64,000 nt of DNA from DATJIG01 sp050260515 (GCA_050260515.1 JBLNCI010000048.1:73113-137112), one strand, 5' to 3'. Shown: positions 26,797 to 35,201, numbered from the stretch's first letter. Notes: a model not told the origin generated them from the letters alone. Numbers and translations: made by a program.

Positions 26797-27623
26797 GCAC
26801 GGTCATCAACGCGCCATCGCGCATGCTCGATATCCGCGGCCGCAAGGTCAACGTGCTGGAGACGGGCAGCGGCGCCCCCCTGCTCTATCTCCACGGCTTC
26901 GTCGACGTCCACGGACTCAAGACGGACTTCATGCCGTTCCACCGGCGCCTGGCCAAATCCGCGCGGGTCGTCGCGCCGGCGCATCCCGGCTGCAACGAGA
27001 GCGACGAGAACCCCGACATCCTCGCGATCGAGGACGTGGTCTTCCATTATCTCGAGGTGCTGGACGCGCTCGACCTCAAGCGCGTCGACGTCGTCGGCCA
27101 CAGCCTCGGCGGCTGGATCGCCGCCGAGCTGGCGGCGCGTCATCCGGAGAAGGTCGCGCGGCTGGTGCTGATCGACGCCATGGGCCTGTTCGTCCCCGGG
27201 CAGCCGACCGGCGACATCTTCATGATGGCGCAGCCGAGCGACTGGGGCTCCAACGAGGGCCTGCGCGATCTCCTGTTCCGCAACGCGAAGGACCCGATCG
27301 CGACCGAGTTCATCCCGGACGGCCGCGGCGACCTCGATGAGGAGGTGCGGCGCTATCAGATGCTGCGGCTAGGCTCGTGGGTCGGTTTCAAGCCACCCTA
27401 CTTCTACAACCGCGCGCTGACGAACCGCGTGTACCGCATCGGGTGCCCGTCGCTCGTCGTTTGGGGCGAGAAGGACCGCATGGTGCCGATCGCCCACGGC
27501 AAAGAGTACGCGAAGCTCCTGCCCGGCTGCATGGGCCTGAAGACCGTGAAGGACGCCGGTCACTCGACAGTCGCCGAGCAGCCCGACGCGACGGCGGAGT
27601 TCGTGACGGAGTTCTTGGCCTAG
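26793..27623 (+). CDS. alpha/beta hydrolase
   Basis: A 276-residue alpha/beta-fold hydrolase. The oxyanion HGF motif lies at 34-36, the nucleophile Ser in GHSLGG (S104), the acid in WGEKD and the catalytic His in AGHS (H257). This pattern fits meta-cleavage product hydrolases, esterases or lactonases. It overlaps the LLM gene by 4 nt and is followed 17 nt later by the PEP-mutase-like gene, so all three are probably one pathway: oxygenation, hydrolysis, then C-C cleavage. Confidence 0.9.
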   Translation: MSTVINAPSRMLDIRGRKVNVLETGSGAPLLYLHGFVDVHGLKTDFMPFHRRLAKSARVVAPAHPGCNESDENPDILAIEDVVFHYLEVLDALDLKRVDVVGHSLGGWIAAELAARHPEKVARLVLIDAMGLFVPGQPTGDIFMMAQPSDWGSNEGLRDLLFRNAKDPIATEFIPDGRGDLDEEVRRYQMLRLGSWVGFKPPYFYNRALTNRVYRIGCPSLVVWGEKDRMVPIAHGKEYAKLLPGCMGLKTVKDAGHSTVAEQPDATAEFVTEFLA

Positions 27624-27640
27624 CCGACGGAGCGAACACG

Positions 27641-28486
27641 ATGGACAAAGCGAGGCAGAAGCAGCTCGCCGAAGCGTTCCGAGCGATGCATCGGACGCCG
27701 CCGCTGTTGCTGCTGCCCAACGCCTGGGACCCCATGAGCGCGCGGGTGTTCGAGGCCGAGGGCTTCAAGGCCGTCGCCACCACGAGCGGCGGCGTCGCGT
27801 GGGCGCTGGGCTATCCCGACGGCGAGAAGGCGCCGTGGTCCGAGGTCGTCGCGGCGACCGAGCGGATCGTCCGCGCGGTGCGCGTGCCGGTCACCGCCGA
27901 CATCGAAGCGGGCTACGCCGATTCGCTCGATCAGCTCGCGCAGCACATCGACGACATCATCCGGGCGGGTGCCGTCGGCATCAATCTCGAGGACGGCACA
28001 GCCGACCACGACAATCCCATCCGCAGCGTCGATGACGCCGCCGCGCGCATCCGCACCGCGCGCGAGCGGGCGAACGCGGCGGGCATCCCGCTCGTCATCA
28101 ACGCACGGGTCGACGTCTACCAGAAGCACGTCGGCGAAGAGACCACGCGCTTCGCCGAGACGGTCCGGCGCGCCAAGGCGTATCTCGCGGCGGGTGCGGA
28201 CTGCGTGTTTCCCATCGGGCTCAGCGATCCGAACACGATCGGGGAGCTGGTCGCGGCGATCAAGGCGCCGGTCAACATCGTCGGCAAGAGCGGAATGCCG
28301 CCGGCGGCAACGTTCGAGAAACTCGGGGTCGCCCGGATCAGCACCGCATCGGGGCCGTCGCTGGCGGTGTTCGGAGCGATCCGGAACATCGGCCGCGCGC
28401 TGTACCGCGACCGCGGGTTCGACGTGCTGGCGACCGATGCCACCCGCGCCGACGCGCAGAAGCTGTTCGCGGCCAGACCGGAGTAG
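27641..28486 (+). CDS. isocitrate lyase/PEP mutase family enzyme
   Basis: A 281-residue TIM-barrel enzyme of the isocitrate lyase/PEP mutase superfamily. It has the Mg-binding DIEAGY (87-92) and NLEDG (115-119) segments and a C-terminal helix region but lacks the KKCGH catalytic loop of isocitrate lyase. Such proteins include oxaloacetate decarboxylases, 2-methylisocitrate lyase relatives and phosphonate enzymes. Its place after the LLM oxygenase and hydrolase suggests a role in cleaving a 2-hydroxy or 2-oxo carboxylate made by those two, though this is inference. Confidence 0.88.
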   Translation: MDKARQKQLAEAFRAMHRTPPLLLLPNAWDPMSARVFEAEGFKAVATTSGGVAWALGYPDGEKAPWSEVVAATERIVRAVRVPVTADIEAGYADSLDQLAQHIDDIIRAGAVGINLEDGTADHDNPIRSVDDAAARIRTARERANAAGIPLVINARVDVYQKHVGEETTRFAETVRRAKAYLAAGADCVFPIGLSDPNTIGELVAAIKAPVNIVGKSGMPPAATFEKLGVARISTASGPSLAVFGAIRNIGRALYRDRGFDVLATDATRADAQKLFAARPE

Positions 28487-28537
28487 CCGAGTCTACGCGC
28501 GTCCTCGCCCGCTCCGCCGAAGGCTGCGTGTTTTTCC

Positions 28538-28681
28538 CTAGAGCGACACCGCCGCGAGCAGCAGCAGGATGACGCCGACATGCGCGGCGAAGATCGCCAT
28601 CCCTTTGGTGAAATTCTCGAACGTCCGCTCGTGCTCGGCGACGTCCGGCTCCGGTGCGTGATGGTCCAATTCGGTCGCCAT
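28538..28681 (-). CDS. aa3-type cytochrome c oxidase subunit IV
   Basis: A 47-residue protein with a polar, acidic and His-rich N-terminus, the segment EHERTFENFTKGMAIFAAHV and one transmembrane helix at the C-terminus. Length, the (E)xTFxxF motif before the helix and topology match the small fourth subunit of alphaproteobacterial aa3 oxidases (COX4_pro_2 type), which packs beside subunit III in the inner membrane. No other oxidase gene is nearby, so it is an orphan copy. The start at 28681 has GGAGATCCC upstream. Confidence 0.8.
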   Translation of the reverse strand: MATELDHHAPEPDVAEHERTFENFTKGMAIFAAHVGVILLLLAAVSL

Positions 28682-28778
28682 GGGATCTCCTCTACGGTGC
28701 TCGTGGGCCGCGACCGACCAACGCATCCTTCCCGGCCGGGTTCCGTCCTGACGATGCGCAATGCCACATTGGCGACGC

Positions 28779-30419
28779 TCAGAGCTCGACCTCGGGTAGA
28801 AGTTCGGCCCATAGCGCAGCAATGTGGCTAAGACGCAAACCGTAGGTTTCCGGATCCCCTCTACTGGCTGCCTCTATCATCGCGCGAAGCGCCCTAATGG
28901 CGAGCGGGCGATCGTTTGCGAGGAGAGATACCTCAAGACCCGTCGGGGCCGCAGTCGCGCTCGCAACCGCGAGCTTAGGATCGTCCAGCATCTGGCGGAC
29001 AGCATCCAGCGCTCCACCGAACTCGCCACGGCCTGCACGGATGGCTGCAATTCTAGACAGCAAACGGGCGCGATGCTGATCGGGCAGATCGACGACCATA
29101 GCGTCCCATGTCGGCAGGCTAACGCCGGGAGGAAGTGCTTCCGTGAGCAGCTTCATCCACATGTCCGCGCGCCACCGATCAGGCAGCTCTTTCAGCAACG
29201 CCGCTGCGGATTCCGTGTCGCCAATTCTGAAGAACTGGACGGCAGCACTCATCAGTGCCTCGTTCTTGAGGTCCCAGTCGGCGAACCTCATGGGACCAAA
29301 GTGAAACCCCACCGCGACTATTGTCGAGTCGCGTGGGAACGTTGCGATTGCTGCACCGATGGCTTCCCGCGCGGCAGCAAGATCACCTACGTCGGCAAAC
29401 ATAGCGGCGGATTTCAGGTATGGAGCCCACGGAAAAACCCTGGGCTCCTTTGCCCTCGCATATGCGTCTCCGGCAGCCTCGGCCGCAGCGGCGCGATCTA
29501 TGGTGGCCAAGAGCTGCACCAACCGTCGTTCATCGTCGTCGCGTTCCGGCCGGGCATCTGAGGCACGCCGGTACGCAGCCTTGAGCGCAGCCACCGCTTC
29601 CGAAACAGGATCGTTTCGCTGCAGTTTCGCCCGCACCGCGTCAAGCACCACCGTCGCACCGACGCCACCGAATTCGTCGGCTATCTCGATTGCACGATTG
29701 GGATCCCCGGCTCGTACCCACAGACTTGCAACCTGCGTCCGCGTCAGTTGCCCCTCAACCGCGTACTGCAAGTACTGTTTCGCAGTCTCGACATCTCCGG
29801 TGAGAATCAGGAGTTCGGCTAATTGCGCGTACGTAGACGGACGGAGGTTGGGACCGACAGCGTCACTTGCCGCCCGTAAGCGTTCGATCAGCGCAGTAAC
29901 GGTGCGGGTCGTAGACAACTGGCGAAGCGCCATGCGGCCGATATCGAAATCCGGCGCGTCGTAAGGGCGCCGCCCCAGCAGGTCGAGAGCCGTTAGAAAG
30001 TAGGCGGATGTCGGTCGCTCCACCTTATCCAGCGCCGCCAATTCAGCACTATCTGGGTCCGCTCGCGCCGCCGCGGCGACTTCACATTGCACGATCGTTG
30101 CGTGGGTTAAGCGGTGCAGAACTTCGTTCGTTTCCATATCTGCAACGATACGTGCCTGCTCGAAATGCCCTACGCGCGCGAGGTTCGTGGCTACTCCGCT
30201 ATGTCCTCGCTTCGGACTTACGCTGCGCATTTCAAACGCTGCATCCGCCAGACAATCGATGGTCGGACGAACCCGGCATGCCTCTGGTAGAGCAAGCACT
30301 ACCCCACCAGCGCTGGGGGCCTTGCGACTCGGCGCAAACCAAAGTGCGCCCGAGGCGACAATGATGGCAGCCGCTATAACGGCCATGACAGCGCGTGATG
30401 CTCGTCGTCGATGCGCCAA
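28779..30419 (-). CDS. membrane-anchored helical-repeat protein of unknown function
   Basis: A 546-residue protein I do not recognise. An N-terminal Arg-rich segment and one hydrophobic helix (about 12-29) suggest a membrane anchor or uncleaved signal, and the rest is Ala/Leu-rich helical hairpins of TPR or Sel1-like character (for example VGHFEQARIVADME, LTGDVETAKQYLQYAVEG, RIGDTESAAALLKELPD). The start is TTG 30419, supported by GGAGAA at 30426-30431; ATG 30386 is the alternative. Third codon positions look less GC-biased than in neighbouring genes, hinting at a different origin. It is probably a periplasmic scaffold, but no partner is evident. Confidence 0.75.
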   Translation of the reverse strand: MAHRRRASRAVMAVIAAAIIVASGALWFAPSRKAPSAGGVVLALPEACRVRPTIDCLADAAFEMRSVSPKRGHSGVATNLARVGHFEQARIVADMETNEVLHRLTHATIVQCEVAAAARADPDSAELAALDKVERPTSAYFLTALDLLGRRPYDAPDFDIGRMALRQLSTTRTVTALIERLRAASDAVGPNLRPSTYAQLAELLILTGDVETAKQYLQYAVEGQLTRTQVASLWVRAGDPNRAIEIADEFGGVGATVVLDAVRAKLQRNDPVSEAVAALKAAYRRASDARPERDDDERRLVQLLATIDRAAAAEAAGDAYARAKEPRVFPWAPYLKSAAMFADVGDLAAAREAIGAAIATFPRDSTIVAVGFHFGPMRFADWDLKNEALMSAAVQFFRIGDTESAAALLKELPDRWRADMWMKLLTEALPPGVSLPTWDAMVVDLPDQHRARLLSRIAAIRAGRGEFGGALDAVRQMLDDPKLAVASATAAPTGLEVSLLANDRPLAIRALRAMIEAASRGDPETYGLRLSHIAALWAELLPEVEL

Positions 30420-30570
30420 CGTCAGTTCTCCGGCTGTCCCAGGTTGGGACCAATGAATCGTAACATTTCACTCCGCTATTGGAAATCACGCGGGCATTGC
30501 GAACAGATGGGCAGGGGAATACAAGGAACGCACTGCGTGTTGTGTTAGGCAACAATTGGGGGCCTGCAGC

Positions 30571-31047
30571 ATGCGTCTCTGCCATCGGTCTTTCCTCGCC
30601 GCCCTCGCCCTGCTGGCGCTATCCGCCTGCGGCACCAAGGACGTGCTGTCCGGAAACGATGCCGGCTACATCGCCGACGTGGAGCGCCAGGTCGCGTCGA
30701 TCGACTGGGACAAGGCCCAGACCGTCGACGTGAAGCTGACCGAGTGGCGCTATCAGCCCTCGACGCTGCGGTTCGAGCGCGGCAAGCCGTATCGCCTGCA
30801 CTTCGTCAACGACGGGATCGAAGCGCACGACTTCTCGTCGAAGGAGTTCTTCCAGTCGATCGCCGTCGCCAGGCTGGTCGGGCCGGGCACGAACCTGATG
30901 ACACCGCGCCTCGTCAGCGTCGGTGTCGACGCGGGCGAATCGAAGGACCTCTTCTTCGTTCCCGTGCGCGCCGGCAGCTACGCCATCGAATGCGACGAGC
31001 CGCTCCACGCGGCGTTCGGCATGAGAGGCACGGTCGAGATCGACTAG
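30571..31047 (+). CDS. cupredoxin-domain lipoprotein
   Basis: A 158-residue lipoprotein with lipobox LSAC (C20) and a cupredoxin fold. A type 1 copper set is present: H86 (in EAHDF), C141, H146 and M151. It resembles small periplasmic electron carriers or copper-binding proteins. A TTG at 30556 is an alternative start; ATG 30571 gives a standard lipoprotein signal. It is not next to the copper operon or an oxidase operon, and the adjacent GST gene 79 nt downstream seems unrelated. Confidence 0.85.
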   Translation: MRLCHRSFLAALALLALSACGTKDVLSGNDAGYIADVERQVASIDWDKAQTVDVKLTEWRYQPSTLRFERGKPYRLHFVNDGIEAHDFSSKEFFQSIAVARLVGPGTNLMTPRLVSVGVDAGESKDLFFVPVRAGSYAIECDEPLHAAFGMRGTVEID

Positions 31048-31126
31048 CCTCCGGACCGAACGGCTGGCGTCCGCCGCCCGCTCCGGTCAAACTGTGCGGA
31101 AAACAAGCACGGGCAACGGAGGCGGC

Positions 31127-31951
31127 ATGTCGGTCCTGCTCTACCATCACCACACGTCGGTCTGCGCCGCGAAATCGCGGCTCGCGCTCGAGGAGAAGGG
31201 CGTCGCCTGGGACGGCCACTTCGTCGACCTGCGGGCATCCGACCAGTACCGGCCCGACTACCTCGCGATGAACCCGTTCGGGCTGGTGCCGGTGCTGGTG
31301 CACGACGGCAAGGTGATCCCAGAGTCGACCGTCATCAACGAGTACGTCGACGAGGTGTTCGACGGTCCCGCCTTGCGCCCCGCCGATCCGTACAAGCGCG
31401 CGCAGATGCGGATGTGGACCCGCATGAACGACGAGAACGTGCACGCTGCCACCGGCGTCATCACCTCGTCGATCGCCTTCCGGCATCAGGCGAAGCACGA
31501 CGACCAGGTCGGACGCATCCTCGATCCCTACAAGAAGGACCGCAAGACGCAGAGCGTCGCGGGCGGCCTCGACAATCCGCACTTCCGCACGGCGCTCCAC
31601 CGCATCGACATCCTGTTCGGCCAGATCGAGGAAGCGCTCGGCGGCGGCGGCCCGGGACAGGCGCTGGCGGGCGGCGGCCCCGAGTGGCTGGTGGGCGACT
31701 ACTCGCTCGCCGACGTCGGCTTCGCGTCCTACATCACCCGCTTCGACCACCTGAAGCTCGACTTCCTGTGGGACCGCCGTCCCCGTGTCGCCGCCTGGTA
31801 CGAGCGACTCAAGGCACGCCCGGCGTATCGGCGCGCGATCATCGACTGGCTGCACCACGACTACTCGTACGTCGAGCTGATGCAGCGCGAGGGCGCGAAG
31901 CAGCAGAACCGGCTGCGCGACATGATCGCGGAAATCCGCGCGGCGGCGTAG
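31127..31951 (+). CDS. glutathione S-transferase family protein
   Basis: A 274-residue GST with the N-terminal thioredoxin-fold domain (about 1-80; YHHHTSVCAAKSRLALEEKG, NPFGLVPVL with the cis-Pro, and ESTVINEYVDE for the glutathione gamma-Glu) and an all-helical C-terminal domain with GDYSLADVGFASY. The Ser/Cys pair in TSVCA could supply the catalytic residue. It is longer than the usual 200-230 because of an insertion in the C-terminal domain (about 125-195). ACGGAGG precedes ATG 31127. The role may be detoxification or a dehalogenase/reductase-type reaction. Confidence 0.9.
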   Translation: MSVLLYHHHTSVCAAKSRLALEEKGVAWDGHFVDLRASDQYRPDYLAMNPFGLVPVLVHDGKVIPESTVINEYVDEVFDGPALRPADPYKRAQMRMWTRMNDENVHAATGVITSSIAFRHQAKHDDQVGRILDPYKKDRKTQSVAGGLDNPHFRTALHRIDILFGQIEEALGGGGPGQALAGGGPEWLVGDYSLADVGFASYITRFDHLKLDFLWDRRPRVAAWYERLKARPAYRRAIIDWLHHDYSYVELMQREGAKQQNRLRDMIAEIRAAA

Positions 31952-32045
31952 CGGATCTCGGCCGCGCGGCTGTCATCGTCAGGTTTGGCACCGGCCGCTC
32001 ACCCTGCGCATGCAGGGCTGCGGAGCAACTCTGTCGGACTCGCTC

Positions 32046-32528
32046 CTAGGAATCGACCAGCGACAGTCCGGGATGATCCGCGGGCCGGGGCTTCGACGCG
32101 TCCCACCGCCACTTGCGGTCGGACTCGGCGATCGGCAGGTCGTTGATCGACGCGTGACGACGGCGCATCAGGCCGTTCGCGTCGAACTCCCAGTTCTCGT
32201 TACCGTAGGACCGGAACCAGTTGCCGGAGTCGTCGTGCCACTCGTAGGCGAAGCGCACGGCGATCCGGTTGTCGTCGAAAGCCCACAGCTCCTTCACCAG
32301 CCGGTAGTCGAGCTCCTTCGCCCACTTGCGCTTCAGGAACGCGACGATCTCGGCGCGCCCGTGGAGGAACTCCGAGCGGTTGCGCCACACGCTGTCCGGC
32401 GTGTAGGCGAGCGCCACCTTCTCCGGATTGCGGCCGTTCCACGCGTCCTCGGCGGCGCGCACCTTCTTCGCCGCGGTCTCGCGGGTGAATGGCGGGAATG
32501 GCGGGCGGGATTCGACGGCATCGGTCAT
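32046..32528 (-). CDS. SnoaL/NTF2-like protein (DUF1348)
   Basis: A 160-residue protein of the DUF1348 group in the NTF2/SnoaL-like fold. Its central part is very characteristic: DSVWRNRSEFLHGR, then FLKRKWAKELDYRLVKELW, then VRFAYEWHDDSGNWFRSYGNE, where Trp/Tyr/His residues line a cone-shaped pocket. The function of this group is not established. It is the third gene of an operon with the decarboxylase-like and cyclodeaminase-like genes (gap 23 nt). Confidence 0.88.
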   Translation of the reverse strand: MTDAVESRPPFPPFTRETAAKKVRAAEDAWNGRNPEKVALAYTPDSVWRNRSEFLHGRAEIVAFLKRKWAKELDYRLVKELWAFDDNRIAVRFAYEWHDDSGNWFRSYGNENWEFDANGLMRRRHASINDLPIAESDRKWRWDASKPRPADHPGLSLVDS

Positions 32529-32551
32529 GACGGACTCCTGTTGTCGCGCGG

Positions 32552-33529
32552 TCAGATGCCGCGCTGCCGGTTCTCGGTGAGGCCGACGAACAGCTCGTCG
32601 ACCGGCAGCCTGCGCTTGGTCAGGCCCTGCTGGTGCGCGTAGGCAGTCGCCGCCTCCAGCGTCTTGCGGTTGCGCGGCGAGAGCCCGTACTCCCACGGGT
32701 CCTTGCCGAACGTGCGTTCCTGCTCCTCGAGCGCATCGGTGTAGAACACCAGCGGCACGATGCGCGGATTGCGCATGCGTCGCATGGCGCGCGACTTCGC
32801 CGCGTCGAACGCCTGGTAGAGCGTCGAGGCGATCCACGGGTGCGCCTCGTGCACCTCGCGCCGGATGCCGACCACGTGCATGATCGGGAATATCCCGGTC
32901 TTCCTGTAATAGGCCTCCTCCTCCGCCCGCGGATCGGCGAACAGCCGCGCCACGCGCGGGTCGCCCTTCACGATCGGGCCGATCAGCTCGGGGTGGAGCG
33001 CGGCGTCGAGCTCGCCCTTCGCCAGCAGGTCCTCGACCAGCGCGCCGTCCGGCAGACGCGACACCTTGAGCCCGGGCGGCGGCTCGAAGGCGATGCTCTC
33101 GTCGAGTTCGGAGAACCACTCGATCGACTCCTGCGGCACGCCGTATTCGCTGGCGAGGATGCCGCGCAGCCATACGATCGCCGACGACTGGAACTGCTTC
33201 ACGCCGATGCGCTTGCCGATCAGGTCCCTGGGCGCGGCGATGCCCTTCGTCGTGTTGACGTAGATGAAGCCGTGGCGGAAACGGCGGTGCGGGAAGACGG
33301 GGATCGCCACGAACGGCAGGCCCTGATCGCGGGCGATCAGATACGACGAGCACGAGACCTCGGCGACGTCGAACTCGCGTCCGCGCAGGAACCGCCAGTG
33401 GCGCGTGCCCGAGTCCATGTCGGTGAGCACGGTGAGCTCGATGCCGTCGGGCTCGACCGTGCCCTCCATCAGCGGACGGGTGATCTCGTAATCGCCGCAC
33501 GCGAGCGTCAGCGGAAGCTTGCGCGCCAT
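32552..33529 (-). CDS. 4,5-dihydroxyphthalate decarboxylase-like / solute-binding-fold protein
   Basis: A 325-residue protein with no signal peptide and a periplasmic-binding-protein-like fold, matching the family of 4,5-dihydroxyphthalate decarboxylase (Pht5). Features include LACGDYEITRPLMEG at the N-terminus, FDVAEVSCSSYL, and a segment LIGKRIGVKQFQSSAIVWLRG. It could decarboxylate an aromatic acid or bind a ligand in the cytoplasm. Only 1 nt separates it from the upstream cyclodeaminase-like gene, so translation is probably coupled. No phthalate dioxygenase genes are in the window, so the phthalate role is unproven. Confidence 0.82.
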   Translation of the reverse strand: MARKLPLTLACGDYEITRPLMEGTVEPDGIELTVLTDMDSGTRHWRFLRGREFDVAEVSCSSYLIARDQGLPFVAIPVFPHRRFRHGFIYVNTTKGIAAPRDLIGKRIGVKQFQSSAIVWLRGILASEYGVPQESIEWFSELDESIAFEPPPGLKVSRLPDGALVEDLLAKGELDAALHPELIGPIVKGDPRVARLFADPRAEEEAYYRKTGIFPIMHVVGIRREVHEAHPWIASTLYQAFDAAKSRAMRRMRNPRIVPLVFYTDALEEQERTFGKDPWEYGLSPRNRKTLEAATAYAHQQGLTKRRLPVDELFVGLTENRQRGI

Positions 33530-33530
33530 G

Positions 33531-34577
33531 TCAGAGCTCGATCCCGACGCCCGCCTCTTTCGCCTTCTGGTAGGCGAGCTTGGCCAGCGCCATGAAGCCG
33601 ACGCCCTGATCGGAGTTCTGCTTGAACACCGTGATCTGCTCGGGCGAGCGGCGCCCCTGCGCCTTGCCGGCGAGGATCTCGCCGATGTTGGGGATGCGGT
33701 CCCACGACGTGATGCCCTTGCTCACCGGATCGAACAGGTCGGCCTGCTCGTCCATGATCGCCTGCTCCTTCGAGGTCGCGACCAGGAGGTCGGCGCGGGC
33801 GATCACGTCGTTGTCGAACTCTCGGCGCGGCGCCGACACCGAGCCCTGCTCGAACACGCCCTTGTTGCTGGCGACGATCGAGGTGACGTGCTGGCCGGGC
33901 TCGAGCCAGCGCCCGAACAGCACCGGCACGTTGGACCCGGTGGCCAGCACGATGAGATCGGCGCCGCGCGCCACCGCCTCCGGGTTGTCGACCGGGACGA
34001 GCTTCGCCTTGACGTAGGGCTGCATGCGACGCGCGAATTCGGCGCGGTTCTCGGCGCTGCGGCTGTAGAAGCGGACCTGCTCGATGCCGGGGCGGATGCG
34101 GCACATCGCCACCAGATGGCGGCGCGCCTGCCGCCCGGTGCCGTAGAGCCCCATGATCCGGCAGTCCTTGCGCGCCAGCACGTCGGTTCCCATCGCGCCG
34201 GTGATCGGCGTCTCGGTGCCGAACCAGTCTTCCTCCGGCTCGTACTCGAACAGCGGCAGCGAGCCGACGATGATCGCCATGAGCTGCGCGGTCTCGCTGT
34301 CGTAGGCGACGTAGACGCGCTTGCCGGCGGCGGCGTACTGCTGGGCGCCGCCCTGGAACGTGAAGCGCTCGACGTGGATGAAGGTGCCGCACACCTGCAG
34401 GCTGTGGCAGCCGCCGGGATGGACGCTGACGCGGCGGTCCTCGTGCTGGATTCGGATGCGCGGCGCGCTGTACGCGGGCTTCTCGCCCTGATCCTTGAAG
34501 CCCTGGCGGACCGCGGCGATCGCCTCCTCGACCGAGATGCGGCCGACCATCTCCGTCGCCTTGATGAGCAGTGCCAT
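33531..34577 (-). CDS. ornithine cyclodeaminase/mu-crystallin family protein
   Basis: A 348-residue NAD(P)-binding protein of the ornithine cyclodeaminase / mu-crystallin / alanine dehydrogenase family. The Rossmann motif GLYGTGRQARRHL lies mid-protein, with the substrate-side N-terminal domain before it and DLIVLATGS after. Members catalyse cyclodeamination of ornithine, reduction of ketimines or alanine dehydrogenation. ATG 34577 has AAGGGGA 5 nt upstream; a longer reading to 34652 is unlikely. It leads the three-gene operon with the dihydroxyphthalate-decarboxylase-like and DUF1348 genes. Confidence 0.87.
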   Translation of the reverse strand: MALLIKATEMVGRISVEEAIAAVRQGFKDQGEKPAYSAPRIRIQHEDRRVSVHPGGCHSLQVCGTFIHVERFTFQGGAQQYAAAGKRVYVAYDSETAQLMAIIVGSLPLFEYEPEEDWFGTETPITGAMGTDVLARKDCRIMGLYGTGRQARRHLVAMCRIRPGIEQVRFYSRSAENRAEFARRMQPYVKAKLVPVDNPEAVARGADLIVLATGSNVPVLFGRWLEPGQHVTSIVASNKGVFEQGSVSAPRREFDNDVIARADLLVATSKEQAIMDEQADLFDPVSKGITSWDRIPNIGEILAGKAQGRRSPEQITVFKQNSDQGVGFMALAKLAYQKAKEAGVGIEL

Positions 34578-34763
34578 GATGTCCCCTTTTACGTCCCTGA
34601 CATGTAGTTCTTTAACGATTGGCCGCGCGGGCGGCGTGGGATCGTAACCCAAGTACTACGTGTGAGGCAGCAGCGCGGATGCACGCAGCGGGACACACGC
34701 CACTCAGGTCTCGCAAACCTGAGCCGGGTTCGGTGATTCGGGAGCATGCCGGCGCAGCGCGCG

Positions 34764-34879
34764 CCCCCTCACCCGTCCCTCTCTCTCTCCCATGGGGAGA
34801 GCGTGACGAGCGGCGGTGCCCATTTGGGAAGGACCGCGCGAGCCCGGTCCTAAGAGTCGCCGTGACTGTGGTGAGGGGG
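34764..34879. repeat. 116-bp element bounded by 10-bp inverted repeats (MITE-like)
   Basis: CCCCCTCACC at 34764-34773 is the exact reverse complement of GGTGAGGGGG at 34870-34879. Inside are smaller hairpins: CTCTCCC/GGGGAGAG around 34790-34802 and GGACCG/CGGTCC (34831-34836 with 34845-34850). No transposase frame fits inside and no target-site duplication is evident. It resembles the family of dispersed palindromic intergenic elements of GC-rich genomes. Confidence 0.6.
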
Positions 34880-34961
34880 ATGGTGTGACGGGCGCGCACA
34901 CACCCGAGAACGGCCACGACGGCATGCGAGAACCGTGCCGTCTGGGCACGGATCCGCGGCG

Positions 34962-35098
34962 CCTGTGCAAAAGTGTCCCAACTGTCCCAGGTGTCCCAAA
35001 TCGCCAGTGTGGGACAGTGGGACACCTGGGGGTTTTTGGCGGAATTCCGCGGCGATTGCTGTCCCACGCCGGGGCGCGGGGGCGAACGCGGTGGGACA
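34962..35098 (+). repeat. 137-bp heptamer repeat, copy 1
   Basis: An intergenic repeat with a second copy of identical length, inverted, at 63510-63646. It holds three TGTCCCA heptamers at 9-nt spacing, then TGGGACA units, a 13-bp perfect stem (34986-34998 with 35018-35030) followed by GGTTTTTGG, and a distal pair TGTCCCA (35060-35066) / TGGGACA (35092-35098) around a 25-nt spacer. Over the first 98-105 nt the two copies differ at roughly nine positions by eye; the spacer differs widely but keeps its length. Confidence 0.85.
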
Positions 35099-35201
35099 CC
35101 TGCACCGGGCGGGAATTGCACAGGGCCGGTGCGCGGCCGCCGAGCTGCCCGCGTCGTTGGCCCCCTCGCCGCCCGCCCGACTGCCCCCGTTAACTGCCCT
35201 A

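Larger units (their letters stand above)
34578..35201. other. 624-nt gene-free region with two structured repeats
   Basis: No convincing coding frame lies here. It separates the start of the cyclodeaminase operon (minus) from the end of the TadE/TadG pair (minus). It contains a 116-bp element bounded by perfect 10-bp inverted repeats (34764-34879) and one copy of a 137-bp heptamer-based repeat (34962-35098). Short frames in this stretch only reflect the repeat sequences. Confidence 0.8.

Noticed and set aside
34962..35098. heptamer array considered as a CRISPR or iteron origin
   Set aside because: Units are 7 nt with 1-2-nt gaps on both strands and no cas or replication gene is near; it fits a folded intergenic repeat better.
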